From: Hymenobacter yonginensis
Lineage (GTDB): Bacteria > Bacteroidota > Bacteroidia > Cytophagales > Hymenobacteraceae
Assembly: GCF_027625995.1 (NCBI RefSeq)
Contig: NZ_CP115396.1
Span: forward strand, 2,108,001-2,172,000
Reading direction: 5' to 3'
DNA length: 64,000 bases
A program made the position numbers and the translations under genes. Shown here piece after piece: positions 39,797 to 47,916 of this stretch. The notes below the pieces were generated by a model. The model saw only the letters and a program-made list of their open reading frames with translations. It searched no databases and was not told the DNA's origin. How positions within the stretch are numbered: the stretch's first letter is position 1; every line of letters begins with the position of its first letter.

Positions 39797-40498
39797 ATGC
39801 CTGAGTCTTCTGCGCCGCGCCGCGGCACCCACTGGCCGCTCTATCTTTCGTTGAGTTTCCTGGCAGCCCTGGTGGCCGCCTATTTTTTCTGGCCGGCTTT
39901 TCAGGAAGTAGCCCAAGAAGGATTTCGGGTGCTGAAAAGCGGCGAGCAACGCCAGATTGCCGACTGGATGGCCCAGTTCGGCAACTGGGGCCCGGTGGTG
40001 CTGGTGGGGCTGATGGTGGTGCAGATGTTTTTGTTTGTGGTGAACGTGGTGGCCCTGATTCTGGTAGCCATTCTGGCGTACGGGCCATGGTGGGGCTCGC
40101 TGCTGGCGCTGGCGGGCGTGGTGGCCGCCTCCACGGTTGGCTACGGCCTGGGCCGCGCCCTCGGCGAATCGTTTGTGAGCCGCCTGCTGGGCCGCTCCAC
40201 CGAGAAAAAGGTTATCGACATCGTGCACCGCTACGGCGTGTGGGCCATCGTCATTGCCCGCCTCTCCCCGGCCCTTTCCGACGACGCCATCAGCTTTGTG
40301 GCGGGGGTGGCGCGCATGGGATACTGGAAATTTATGGCCGCTACCGTGGCCGGCGTAGTGCCGCTGATTGCCCTGCTGGCCTACCTCGGCGAAGAAAGCA
40401 ACCGCCTGAAAACCGGACTGCTATGGGTGTCTGGGGTGAGCCTGCTGCTGTTCGGTGGGTACGTGTGGTGGGACCGGCGCCGACAAAAATCTCACTAA
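39797..40498 (+). CDS. TVP38/TMEM64 (DedA-like) membrane protein
   Basis: This 233-residue protein has about six membrane helices and the VTT domain (about 75-200): ILAYGPWWGSLLALAGVVAASTVGY split by GRALGES, then VIARLSPALSDDAISFVAG, where the Arg and Pro residues are conserved, and GYWKFMAATVAG. Related DedA and TMEM64 proteins flip phospholipids or undecaprenyl phosphate. The final helix is followed by a basic tail (WDRRRQKSH). Confidence 0.9.
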   Translation: MPESSAPRRGTHWPLYLSLSFLAALVAAYFFWPAFQEVAQEGFRVLKSGEQRQIADWMAQFGNWGPVVLVGLMVVQMFLFVVNVVALILVAILAYGPWWGSLLALAGVVAASTVGYGLGRALGESFVSRLLGRSTEKKVIDIVHRYGVWAIVIARLSPALSDDAISFVAGVARMGYWKFMAATVAGVVPLIALLAYLGEESNRLKTGLLWVSGVSLLLFGGYVWWDRRRQKSH

Positions 40499-40513
40499 AT
40501 CATTGCCTGGGAC

Positions 40514-40545
40514 TTGCAGGATACATTTTTAGTGCCTTATCTTTG
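40514..40545 (+). promoter_or_regulatory. Promoter of tRNA-Glu copy 2
   Basis: TTG (40514-40516), a 21-base spacer and TATCTTTG (40538-40545). The -33 part is not within the repeat shared with copy 1. Confidence 0.75.
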
Positions 40546-40576
40546 CATCACCAAAACGGAAAACGCCGTTTGAAAT

Positions 40577-40648
40577 GGTCCGTTCGTCTAGGGGTTAGGA
40601 CAGTAGATTTTCATTCTACCAACAGGGGTTCGATTCCCCTACGGACTA
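40577..40648 (+). tRNA. tRNA-Glu (anticodon TTC), copy 2
   Basis: Identical over all 72 bases to the tRNA at 33228-33299. Confidence 0.97.
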
Positions 40649-40650
40649 CA

Positions 40651-40688
40651 AAAACACCCGCTCTGATTCACTTCAGGGCGGGTGTTTT
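40651..40688 (+). terminator. Terminator of tRNA-Glu copy 2
   Basis: The same 11-bp stem as after copy 1. Confidence 0.85.
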
Positions 40689-40718
40689 GCTTTTTGCGGT
40701 ATTGCTATTGGCCGAAAC

Positions 40719-40757
40719 AATCAGGGCCGGCCTCCCATCGGAAGGCCGGCCCTGATT
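40719..40757. terminator. Hairpin between tRNA-Glu and the hydrolase
   Basis: 15-bp perfect arms (40719-40733 and 40743-40757), AATCAGGGCCGGCCT type, about 30 bases after the hydrolase stop on the minus strand. Confidence 0.75.
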
Positions 40758-40787
40758 TATTTCGGAGGCCATGAAACCCCGAGCCGG

Positions 40788-41714
40788 CTACCTGCGGCGC
40801 GAAGCCAGCAGCCAAACGCCACCGGCCAGCAGCGCCAGAATACCGCCTACTACGGCGGCGGTGGGCACTTTGGGCTGCGAGGGCTGCAACTGCCGCTGGT
40901 CGGCCGCAAACGCCTCAGGCAGGCCGTGGCCGCTGGTGGCGGCCAGAATGAGCCGGGTGGCTTCTTCGGGCTGGTCCCATTGCGGAAAGTGGCCGCAGTT
41001 GTCGAACCAGTACAGGCGGGCATCCGGGAACTTGGCCAGCGCCAGCTTGGCCTGGCTGGGCAGGCACACCCGGTCCTGCCGGCCCCAGCCAATCACCAGC
41101 GGCTCCGAGATGCTGCCTTTGGGCGCGGCCTGCTGCTTTTCGCCGTGGGCCAGCCGGTCGAGCAGTTCGTCGAATACGGGCGTGTTGGCGAAGGTGCGCA
41201 TCTCCTCCTGGGCCTGCCGGGCATCCACGGCCCAGGGCCGGGCCGAAAACTGGGGCAGCAGCAGCGTCCGGCCCACAACTGAGCCGGCCAAGGCGGGCAT
41301 TACCGGCTGCAGCGCCTTCACCAGCTTCACAGAAACCGACACGGAGTGATAGAAAAACGGAATTTCCCAGCCCTGCCAGAAGCCGCCGGGGTCCAGCGAC
41401 ACCACCGCCCCTACCACACCGCCGCGCCGGGCCAGCTCCAGCACGAGGCGGGCCCCCATGGAGCTGCCCACGGCATCAATCCCGAGCAGGTTGTGCTGGG
41501 TGAGGAAGGACGTGAGGGCGTCGGCGAAGGTGCGGATGGAGTTTTCGCCGGCAAGCGGGGGCGTTTCGCCGTGGCCGGGCAGGTCGACGGCCACGACGTC
41601 GCGCTCGGCGGCCAGGGCATCGATGACGGTGTTCCAGGAGCGCCAGCTCCCCCCAATACCGTGCACCAGCAGCAGCGGCCGGCCGGCTCCGCGCCGGATG
41701 TAATTCAGATCCAT
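40788..41714 (-). CDS. Alpha/beta hydrolase with C-terminal membrane anchor
   Basis: This 308-residue protein is an alpha/beta-hydrolase: oxyanion-hole motif LLVHGIGGSW, nucleophile S85 (VGSSMGA), acid D214 (WGRQDRV) and base H242 (NCGHFPQW). A cap region lies at about 110-200. After the core, residues 285-304 form one hydrophobic helix ending in SRRR. There is no signal peptide, so it should be a tail-anchored inner-membrane protein with the catalytic domain in the cytoplasm. Substrate unknown. A rhombosortase-type sorting tail is an alternative reading of the C-terminus, but that would need export, which is not indicated. Confidence 0.88.
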   Translation of the reverse strand: MDLNYIRRGAGRPLLLVHGIGGSWRSWNTVIDALAAERDVVAVDLPGHGETPPLAGENSIRTFADALTSFLTQHNLLGIDAVGSSMGARLVLELARRGGVVGAVVSLDPGGFWQGWEIPFFYHSVSVSVKLVKALQPVMPALAGSVVGRTLLLPQFSARPWAVDARQAQEEMRTFANTPVFDELLDRLAHGEKQQAAPKGSISEPLVIGWGRQDRVCLPSQAKLALAKFPDARLYWFDNCGHFPQWDQPEEATRLILAATSGHGLPEAFAADQRQLQPSQPKVPTAAVVGGILALLAGGVWLLASRRR

Positions 41715-41943
41715 AAAAAAAACGAAAACAGATAAGAGCCCAAAGCAGCCGGCGCAGAAAATGGCCCGGCCGCCGGGCCTTCTTTGGGTTTACTGCAGAT
41801 TCCACTATTTGTTCGGAACGCGGCGCCAGTCAACGGCCGCACCGTGCGCCGCACAGGGCAGGGCCGGCCGAGGCAGCAGCCTCGCCAGCCGCCACACCCC
41901 GAAATCAGGCAACTTTTCCTATTCGGTTCGGGGTGCGGGGGCT

Positions 41944-41951
41944 TACCTTTG
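41944..41951 (+). promoter_or_regulatory. -7 box for the 42021 gene
   Basis: TACCTTTG lies 70 bases before the GTG start. The rest of the 306-base gap 41715-42020 shows no gene or hairpin of note. Confidence 0.5.
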
Positions 41952-42020
41952 CGGGCTTACGGGCAGCCGGCCATTGCCGGCGGCCCCGCTGATTGCTCAT
42001 CTCTTTTACGCCGACCACCC

Positions 42021-44219
42021 GTGCGCCTTTCTCCGGGATTCCGCCTCTTGCGCCACCTAGCGCTGCTGTTGCTGCTGCTGTTCACCCCTTTTGCAGCGGC
42101 CGTGGCGCAAAGCGGCGCCGCCGAGCCGGGCCTACTCGTGCGCGACCTGGCACTGCGCACCGATACCACCCGCTACCTGCTCAGCCGTCACACGGTGCTG
42201 GTGCAGAACGAGCCCAGCCTGTATTTCTACTACCGCCAGGAAGACGAAACCGCCGAGCTGGAGGTGTACCCCGCCGGCCGCGGCAGCCGCCCGCTGCGGC
42301 TGGTGCGCTCCGCCGATTTTCTGCTGCTCGACTCGCTGACGGCCGCTACCGGTCCTGCCGGCCCCTACTACCGCGCCAAAGTGCGGTTCAAGGAGCTGAC
42401 GGCGGCGCGGTTTCTGCGCCTCACGTTCTCGCAGGCCGCCGACTCGGTGGGCGCTCCGGTGCGCACCCAGACCGTGAGCTTGCTGCCCGTGACGCGCACC
42501 ACGCTGGAGCTGCGGGCCGCCGACCAGGAGCTGTTTGTGGGCGAGGAAAAGGTGTTCGAGCTGAGCTCCAACAACCTCAAGAACATCCGCACCACCGCCG
42601 ACTGGACCAAGGGGCGCGACATCGACTACCGCATTACGCAGGAGCAGGGCGGGCTGCGGCTGCACGTGCTGCCTAACGCCACCGGCACCCGCCTGCTCAC
42701 GGTGCAGCCCCAGACCGAGCGGCCCTTCCTCACCGACAACAACCGCCGCGTGAGCTACGCGCTGCCGCCCATCCGGCAGGAATTCACGGTGAAGGCCTCG
42801 CGGCTACGCTTTCTGAGCGTCGATAAAAAGGAAATTACGCTCGACGAGGTGTCGCGGCGCAAGGGTGTGGAGCTGATTCTCGACAACGGCCGCACGTTTG
42901 ACCTGAAGCGCACCTACCGCATTGAGGAGCAGGAAGAAGCCGGTGGCTCGCTGGTGGCCGAGCTGTTTACGCGCCAGTACCTCACCAACGACCGGGTGCT
43001 GTGCTGGCTGCGCGTCTACAACACCCACCGCCAGACCGACAGCTACCTCTACATCAAGGAAAACGACCAGGCCAAGTACATCACCAATTTCAACATCTCG
43101 CCCAAAACCACCATCACGGCCGTGAGCGTGCGGCACCGCGGCGGCGACTGGACCAGCAGCCCCAACGTGAACCCGGGCGAGACGGTGGACGTGCGCCTGG
43201 AAGGCGAGTCGCTGGCGCGGGCGCGCTTCCACTTCGAGGACGTGCAGGTGATTCCGTCGGACTCCAGCGTGCGCTCCGACGCGGCCGTGGTGTACCGCGT
43301 GCAGGTGCCGGTCACCATCGACAAAAAGCGCATCACCATCTTCAACGCCGGGCAGGCCACGGGCTACAGTTTGGCCGTGCGCGAGTTTCAGCGCCCCCAC
43401 CCGCTGGATTTCGTGAGCGTGACCTTCGGCGAAGCGCCGCGGCCCGTCACGCGCCTCAACGGCCCGGTGCTGTATGACCGTACGGTGAGCGACGTGGTGT
43501 TTGGCTTCAACAGCGGCGGCATCGACTCCGACAAGCAGCTGTTTGGCAAGCAGTACCTGATTTTCGACATCCGGACCCAGAACGCCAAGGGCGAGCTGAT
43601 TGAGCTGCGCACCGTGGATAACGTGGTGGTGTGCCCCGACGACAACTCGGTGCGGGCCGCCTTCTACCAGGACAAGCAGTGCCAGGTGGGCAACATCAGC
43701 CTCAACAGTTTGCTGGGCGCACGCAAAACCTACGCCCTCGACGATTGGAGCACCATCATTGTGACGGTGCGCCACAACCCGGCCCAGTACCAGGAGGCGG
43801 GCTTTTCGCAGAAGCTGGAGCTGGTGCTGCAGCGCCGCGTGAAGTTCGACATCGACATCAGCTTCCCAGCCGGTTTGCTCACCAAGCAGCTCAACGCCAA
43901 AAGCGGCGAAAGCAACAACTACACGGCCTTCAGCGGCATCAGCCTGGCTACGCTGGCGCAGTTCAGCTTCTACCACCCCACCAAAATCAACAAGCTGCGG
44001 CCCTATAAGGTGGGCGCCGGCTTCGTGGCCCTGAACGCCTTCAACCTTAACCCCAACAGCACCGCCGGCCGCGACTTGGGCATTGTGGTGCTGGGCTCCG
44101 TCTACCCCACCCGCTCCGACGCCAAGCTCACGTTCCCGCTCTACCTGGGCGGCGGCTACCTCGTGAGTACCGGCCGCCTATTCTTCCTCTTCGGCCCCGG
44201 CATTGGGGTGAGGCTGTAG
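42021..44219 (+). CDS. Large exported protein of unknown function
   Basis: I do not recognise this family. From GTG 42021 the protein has 732 residues with a signal peptide (LALLLLLLFTPFAAAVAQS). Residues ~30-700 appear almost wholly beta-structured with few cysteines and no catalytic motif I know. The last ~80 residues (VGAGFVALNAFNL, LTFPLYLGGGYLVSTGRLFFLFGPGIGV) look like outer-membrane beta-strands with alternating hydrophobic residues. An outer-membrane or surface structural role is likely. GTG is chosen because it starts the signal peptide and lies downstream of the TAnnTTTG box; the open frame before it reads non-coding sequence. Confidence 0.75.
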   Translation: MRLSPGFRLLRHLALLLLLLFTPFAAAVAQSGAAEPGLLVRDLALRTDTTRYLLSRHTVLVQNEPSLYFYYRQEDETAELEVYPAGRGSRPLRLVRSADFLLLDSLTAATGPAGPYYRAKVRFKELTAARFLRLTFSQAADSVGAPVRTQTVSLLPVTRTTLELRAADQELFVGEEKVFELSSNNLKNIRTTADWTKGRDIDYRITQEQGGLRLHVLPNATGTRLLTVQPQTERPFLTDNNRRVSYALPPIRQEFTVKASRLRFLSVDKKEITLDEVSRRKGVELILDNGRTFDLKRTYRIEEQEEAGGSLVAELFTRQYLTNDRVLCWLRVYNTHRQTDSYLYIKENDQAKYITNFNISPKTTITAVSVRHRGGDWTSSPNVNPGETVDVRLEGESLARARFHFEDVQVIPSDSSVRSDAAVVYRVQVPVTIDKKRITIFNAGQATGYSLAVREFQRPHPLDFVSVTFGEAPRPVTRLNGPVLYDRTVSDVVFGFNSGGIDSDKQLFGKQYLIFDIRTQNAKGELIELRTVDNVVVCPDDNSVRAAFYQDKQCQVGNISLNSLLGARKTYALDDWSTIIVTVRHNPAQYQEAGFSQKLELVLQRRVKFDIDISFPAGLLTKQLNAKSGESNNYTAFSGISLATLAQFSFYHPTKINKLRPYKVGAGFVALNAFNLNPNSTAGRDLGIVVLGSVYPTRSDAKLTFPLYLGGGYLVSTGRLFFLFGPGIGVRL

Positions 44220-44359
44220 GAACGTCATTCCGAGCGAAGCGGAGCGTAGTCGAGGAATCTCGCTAGTGTAGTAATTACCATTACAATGTCAGCACGCGAG
44301 ATTCCTCGGCTGCGGCTCCGCACACTGGCTTGATGCGCCACATGCCCGGAATGACGTTC
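44220..44359. repeat. REPIN-like palindrome, family A copy 4
   Basis: Left arm 44220-44263 (GAACGTCATTCCGAGCG... GAATCTCGC), right arm 44296-44359. Outer 12 bases and the GCGAGATTCCTCG part pair; the right arm has an extra ~20-base insertion. Lies between convergent genes. Confidence 0.85.
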
Positions 44360-44369
44360 TACCATAATT

Positions 44370-45911
44370 CTACCGCACGGGCAGCTCGATGCTGATGATG
44401 GTGCCCTGGCCGGGGCGGGAAGCAATGTTGAGGGTGCCGCCCAGCAAGCCTACCCGGCTCCGGATACCGGGCAGCCCGATGCCGGGCAGCGCGTCGGGCA
44501 GAGGCTCGGGGTTGAAGCCGTGGCCGTTGTCTTCCACCGAAATAGAGAGCTGGTCGGCTTCGCGCACCACGTGAATAAAGGCCTCCTGCGCGCTGGCGTG
44601 CTTGATGATGTTGTTGAACAGCTCCTGCACCATGCGGTACACGGCCACCTCCAGCAGCTTCGGCAGCGACGCTTCCAGCCCCGAAACGTGCAGCGAGGCC
44701 TTCAGGCTGGCCTGCGGAATACGCCGGATCAGCTCACCCAGAGCGTATTCCAGCCCGAAGTCCTCCAGAATCCCGGGGGTCAGCTCGAAGGAGATGGTGC
44801 GCGTCATCCGGATGGCGTCTTCGAGCAGGGTCAGGCTCTTGTCGCGGTTGGCGTCGGTGGAGCGCTGCAGATGCAGCTTGGTGGCGTAGAGCAGCTGGCC
44901 CACGCCGTTGTGCAGGGCCTCGGCAATGCGCTTGCGCTCGGCTTCCTGAGTGGTGAGAATGGCCGACAGCACCTCCTGCTGCCGGGTCAGATGCAGGCGC
45001 GTGGTTTCTTCCTGCATCCGGTTGCGCTCCGTAATGTCGCGGACCACCACCAGCACCCCCGTAATGGCGGCCGGGGCTTCGCTGCGCAGCGGCACCATGT
45101 AGGCGTCGTACTGCCCGGGGTGGTTGACGTAGGGCACGTTCGCCCGCAGATTGCGGGTGCCGGTTTCCAGCACCTGCCGGAAAGCAGCGCGCCCGGTCTG
45201 GTCGCCGAAGTGCGGAAAAAGCTCGAAAAGGCTTTGCCCCAGCACCTGGGCTTCTGTTAGGCCGGAGTAGCGCTCGGCTTCGCGGTTCCAGGCCGTGATG
45301 ACGCCTTCCCGGTCGAGGGCCACCACCACATCCACACTGTTATCGAGCAGACTCTTGGTGAACTCCTTTTCCACCCGCAGCTGCTCGCGCGCCGCCCGCT
45401 GCCCGGTGATGTCGCGCCACACCACATAGACCAGCTGCTCGCCGCTCACGTTGATGTTGGTCAGCACGATTTCCAGCCACATAGCCTGCCCCCGCAGGTT
45501 GTAGCGGTACCACTCGAAGCGGTGCGTGCCCTGGTCGCGCAGCGTCTGGTAGTGGCGCCGGATGGCCTCCGCCGACTGTTCGCCATCAGGCTGAAAATCG
45601 GGCACCAGGTACGTGACGGGCTTGTGCAGCAGCTGCTCCTTGGCGGTGGCGCCCACCATCCGCAGGGCCGCTTCGTTGCAGTCCACGATGTGCAGGTCGT
45701 GCACCAGCAGCACGGCGTCGGCGCTTTGCTCGAACAGGCGCCGGAACCGGGTTTCGCTGGCCGGCGGCGGCAGGGCAGCCACCTGCTGCTCCAGCTCGGC
45801 CTGCCGCGCCAGCAGCGCCTGCACCTGCTGCTCCAGCTCGGTTACGCGCCGGGCGTCCGGCGCCGGCAGGCGGGACGGGGCGGACTGGTCGGGGTCGGAA
45901 AGCTGGCTCAT
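44370..45911 (-). CDS. PAS-domain histidine kinase, NarX/DegS type
   Basis: This 513-residue soluble kinase (ATG 45911) has a short coiled coil (about 20-50), two PAS domains (about 55-175, FEQSADAVLLVHDLHIVDCN; about 185-310, NSVDVVVALDREGVITAWN), a HisKA_3 dimer region with the phosphorylated H in ERKRIAEALHNGVGQ, and an HATPase domain (LFNNIIKHA, DNGHGFN, GLPGIRSRV). HisKA_3 kinases normally pair with LuxR-type regulators; none is adjacent. It has no membrane segment, so its signal is presumably cytoplasmic (redox, ligand or partner protein). Confidence 0.93.
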   Translation of the reverse strand: MSQLSDPDQSAPSRLPAPDARRVTELEQQVQALLARQAELEQQVAALPPPASETRFRRLFEQSADAVLLVHDLHIVDCNEAALRMVGATAKEQLLHKPVTYLVPDFQPDGEQSAEAIRRHYQTLRDQGTHRFEWYRYNLRGQAMWLEIVLTNINVSGEQLVYVVWRDITGQRAAREQLRVEKEFTKSLLDNSVDVVVALDREGVITAWNREAERYSGLTEAQVLGQSLFELFPHFGDQTGRAAFRQVLETGTRNLRANVPYVNHPGQYDAYMVPLRSEAPAAITGVLVVVRDITERNRMQEETTRLHLTRQQEVLSAILTTQEAERKRIAEALHNGVGQLLYATKLHLQRSTDANRDKSLTLLEDAIRMTRTISFELTPGILEDFGLEYALGELIRRIPQASLKASLHVSGLEASLPKLLEVAVYRMVQELFNNIIKHASAQEAFIHVVREADQLSISVEDNGHGFNPEPLPDALPGIGLPGIRSRVGLLGGTLNIASRPGQGTIISIELPVR

Positions 45912-46131
45912 GGGTATCAGGGAGCAAAAAGCTGGAAGCAGCCGCCGGGCAGCGGCCGTTGGGCAAACCAGCGTTGTGGTCGTTGGCCGCTGGTCTTTGA
46001 GGGAGGAACCGCACGCGAAGTACGGCCCGCAGGCCCGAACTATCAACGCCGGGCGGCACCGGCTTGTTGGGCGAAGTTTACGCCTGCCTGGCCGCAATTA
46101 CGTAGTAGGCTGGTCTACCGCTTCCGTTCGT

Positions 46132-47820
46132 ATGCCTGCCTCCGCTCCGCCGCTCCTGCCCGCCGCCTCTTCGCCGTTTACACCGCTGCGCATCCCTATT
46201 TTCCGGATGCTCTGGATTGCGTCGTTTGTGAGCAACATCGGCACCTGGATGCAGAACGTGGGCGCCGTGGGGCTGATGACGCAGCTCACGCCCTCGCCGG
46301 TGCTGGTGGCCCTGCTCCAGACGGCCTCGGCGCTGCCCGTGTTTCTGCTGAGTCTGCCCGCCGGCGCCCTCGCCGACCTCGTGGACCGGCGCAAGATGCT
46401 GCTCACCACCCAGACCTGGATGGCCACGGTGGCGCTACTGCTGGCGGCCATCACGCTGCTGGGCTTCAACAATCCGTGGTTGCTGCTGCTGCTCACGTTT
46501 CTGCTGGGGCTGGGCGGCGCCCTCAACAACCCGGTGTGGCAAACCGTAACGCCCGAGCTGGTGCCACGCGCTGAGCTGCCCCAGGCCATTGCCCTCAACA
46601 GCGTCAGCTTCAATCTGGCTCGCGCTTTTGGGCCGGCGCTGGGCGGGCTCGTGATTGGGTACTTCTCGGCGGGGGCGGCGTTTCTGCTGAATGGGCTGTC
46701 GTTTCTGGCCACCATCTACATGGTGTACAGCTGGAAGCGGGCGCCGCAGGCTACCTCTGCGCTGGCCACCGAGCGGGTGGTGGCCGCCATCCGGGGCGGG
46801 GTGCGCTACGCCCGGTTCTCGCCGCCGGTGCAGCACATTCTGGTGCGGGGCGTGAGCTTCACGTTTGGGGCCAGCGCCCTGCTGGCCCTGATGCCGGCCG
46901 TGGTGATCCGGCAGCTGCAGCTGCCCACTTCGTTCTACTCCATTCTGCTCTCGTGCATGGGCGCCGGGGCGGTGCTGGGGGCGCTGCTGCTGCCGCGCCT
47001 CAACCAGCGCCTCAGTATCGACTGGCGCGTGACGCTGGCTACGGCCGCCTTTGCGCTAGGGCTACTGGGCTTGGCTTATTCGGGCAGCAAGCCGCTGCTG
47101 ATGGCGCTGCTGGTGCTGGTGGGGCTGGCCTGGATGCTGGTGCTCAACTCGTTCAGCGTGGGCGTGCAGACGGTGGTGCCGCGCTGGGTGCAGGCCCGCA
47201 CCATCAGCCTGTATTTGCTTACCATTCAGGGCGGTATGGCGTTGGGTAGCGTGGTGTGGGGCGCGGTGGCCAGCCGCTGGGGGCTGCCGGCGGCATTGGC
47301 CGGGGCCGCCAGCTGGCTTACGCTCAGCACGTTGCTGGGCCTGCGCTTCTCGCTCTACAACGCGCCCGAAACCCTCGACCACACGCCCGCCCGCCCCCGT
47401 CCCGAGCCGCAGCTGGCAGAGGCCCCCGTCCCCACCGCCGGCCCGGTCATCATCACCACCACCTACCACGTCGCGCCCGAAAACCGCCCCACCTTCACCT
47501 ACCTGATGGACCAGCTGGCCGACATCCGGCGGCGCGAAGGGGCCATCGGCTGGGGCCTGTACGTGGACCTGGCCGAGCCCACGCGCCTGGTGGAATACTT
47601 CATGACCGAGTCGTGGGAGGAACACGCCCAGCAGCACGAGCGGGGCGTAAGCCGCGACGAGGCAGCGCTGAAAGCCCAGCTCCGGGAGTTGCACCAGGGG
47701 CCCGAGCCGCCGGCAGTGGCGCACCTGCTGGCGCAGACGTACACCGCTGCCACGCCGCCCCCGGTGATGGTACCCGGCAGCACCCGCCTGGTAGCCAGCA
47801 CCGCCGGCGAGGCCACGTAA
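46132..47820 (+). CDS. MFS exporter fused to an ABM-like domain
   Basis: This 562-residue protein (ATG 46132) has about ten to twelve membrane segments in residues 15-415 (MFS_3/EntS-like; LPAGALADLVDRRK is the loop 2-3 motif) and a soluble C-terminal domain (about 438-535). That domain, TTTYHVAPENRPTFTYLM... GAIGWGLYVDLAEPTRLVEYF, is a ferredoxin-like fold of the antibiotic-biosynthesis-monooxygenase/quinol-monooxygenase type. The fusion is known in the MFS_3 family; the domain may bind or modify the exported compound. Exported substrate unknown. Confidence 0.9.
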   Translation: MPASAPPLLPAASSPFTPLRIPIFRMLWIASFVSNIGTWMQNVGAVGLMTQLTPSPVLVALLQTASALPVFLLSLPAGALADLVDRRKMLLTTQTWMATVALLLAAITLLGFNNPWLLLLLTFLLGLGGALNNPVWQTVTPELVPRAELPQAIALNSVSFNLARAFGPALGGLVIGYFSAGAAFLLNGLSFLATIYMVYSWKRAPQATSALATERVVAAIRGGVRYARFSPPVQHILVRGVSFTFGASALLALMPAVVIRQLQLPTSFYSILLSCMGAGAVLGALLLPRLNQRLSIDWRVTLATAAFALGLLGLAYSGSKPLLMALLVLVGLAWMLVLNSFSVGVQTVVPRWVQARTISLYLLTIQGGMALGSVVWGAVASRWGLPAALAGAASWLTLSTLLGLRFSLYNAPETLDHTPARPRPEPQLAEAPVPTAGPVIITTTYHVAPENRPTFTYLMDQLADIRRREGAIGWGLYVDLAEPTRLVEYFMTESWEEHAQQHERGVSRDEAALKAQLRELHQGPEPPAVAHLLAQTYTAATPPPVMVPGSTRLVASTAGEAT

Positions 47821-47916
47821 CCGCGCGGCCGAAGCCCGGGAAATGTGACCTTTGCCCGAACTGAACATTTCGCCGGTCTCAGTGCTTATGTTCGTTCTCT
47901 CTCCTCACACTGCCTC

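Larger units (their letters stand above)
40538..40694 (+). repeat. 157-bp direct repeat, copy 2 (tRNA-Glu unit)
   Basis: Same block as 33189-33345 with one substitution at 40548. Sequence on both sides is unrelated between copies. Confidence 0.95.

Noticed and set aside
33189-40694. An integrative element using tRNA-Glu as attachment site
   Set aside because: The repeat covers the whole tRNA unit rather than a 3' end, and no integrase, relaxase or phage gene lies between the copies. Kept only as an unusual duplication.
33210-40720. Two open frames over the tRNA-Glu blocks giving identical peptides
   Set aside because: They are readings through tRNA and terminator sequence; identity comes from the DNA repeat.
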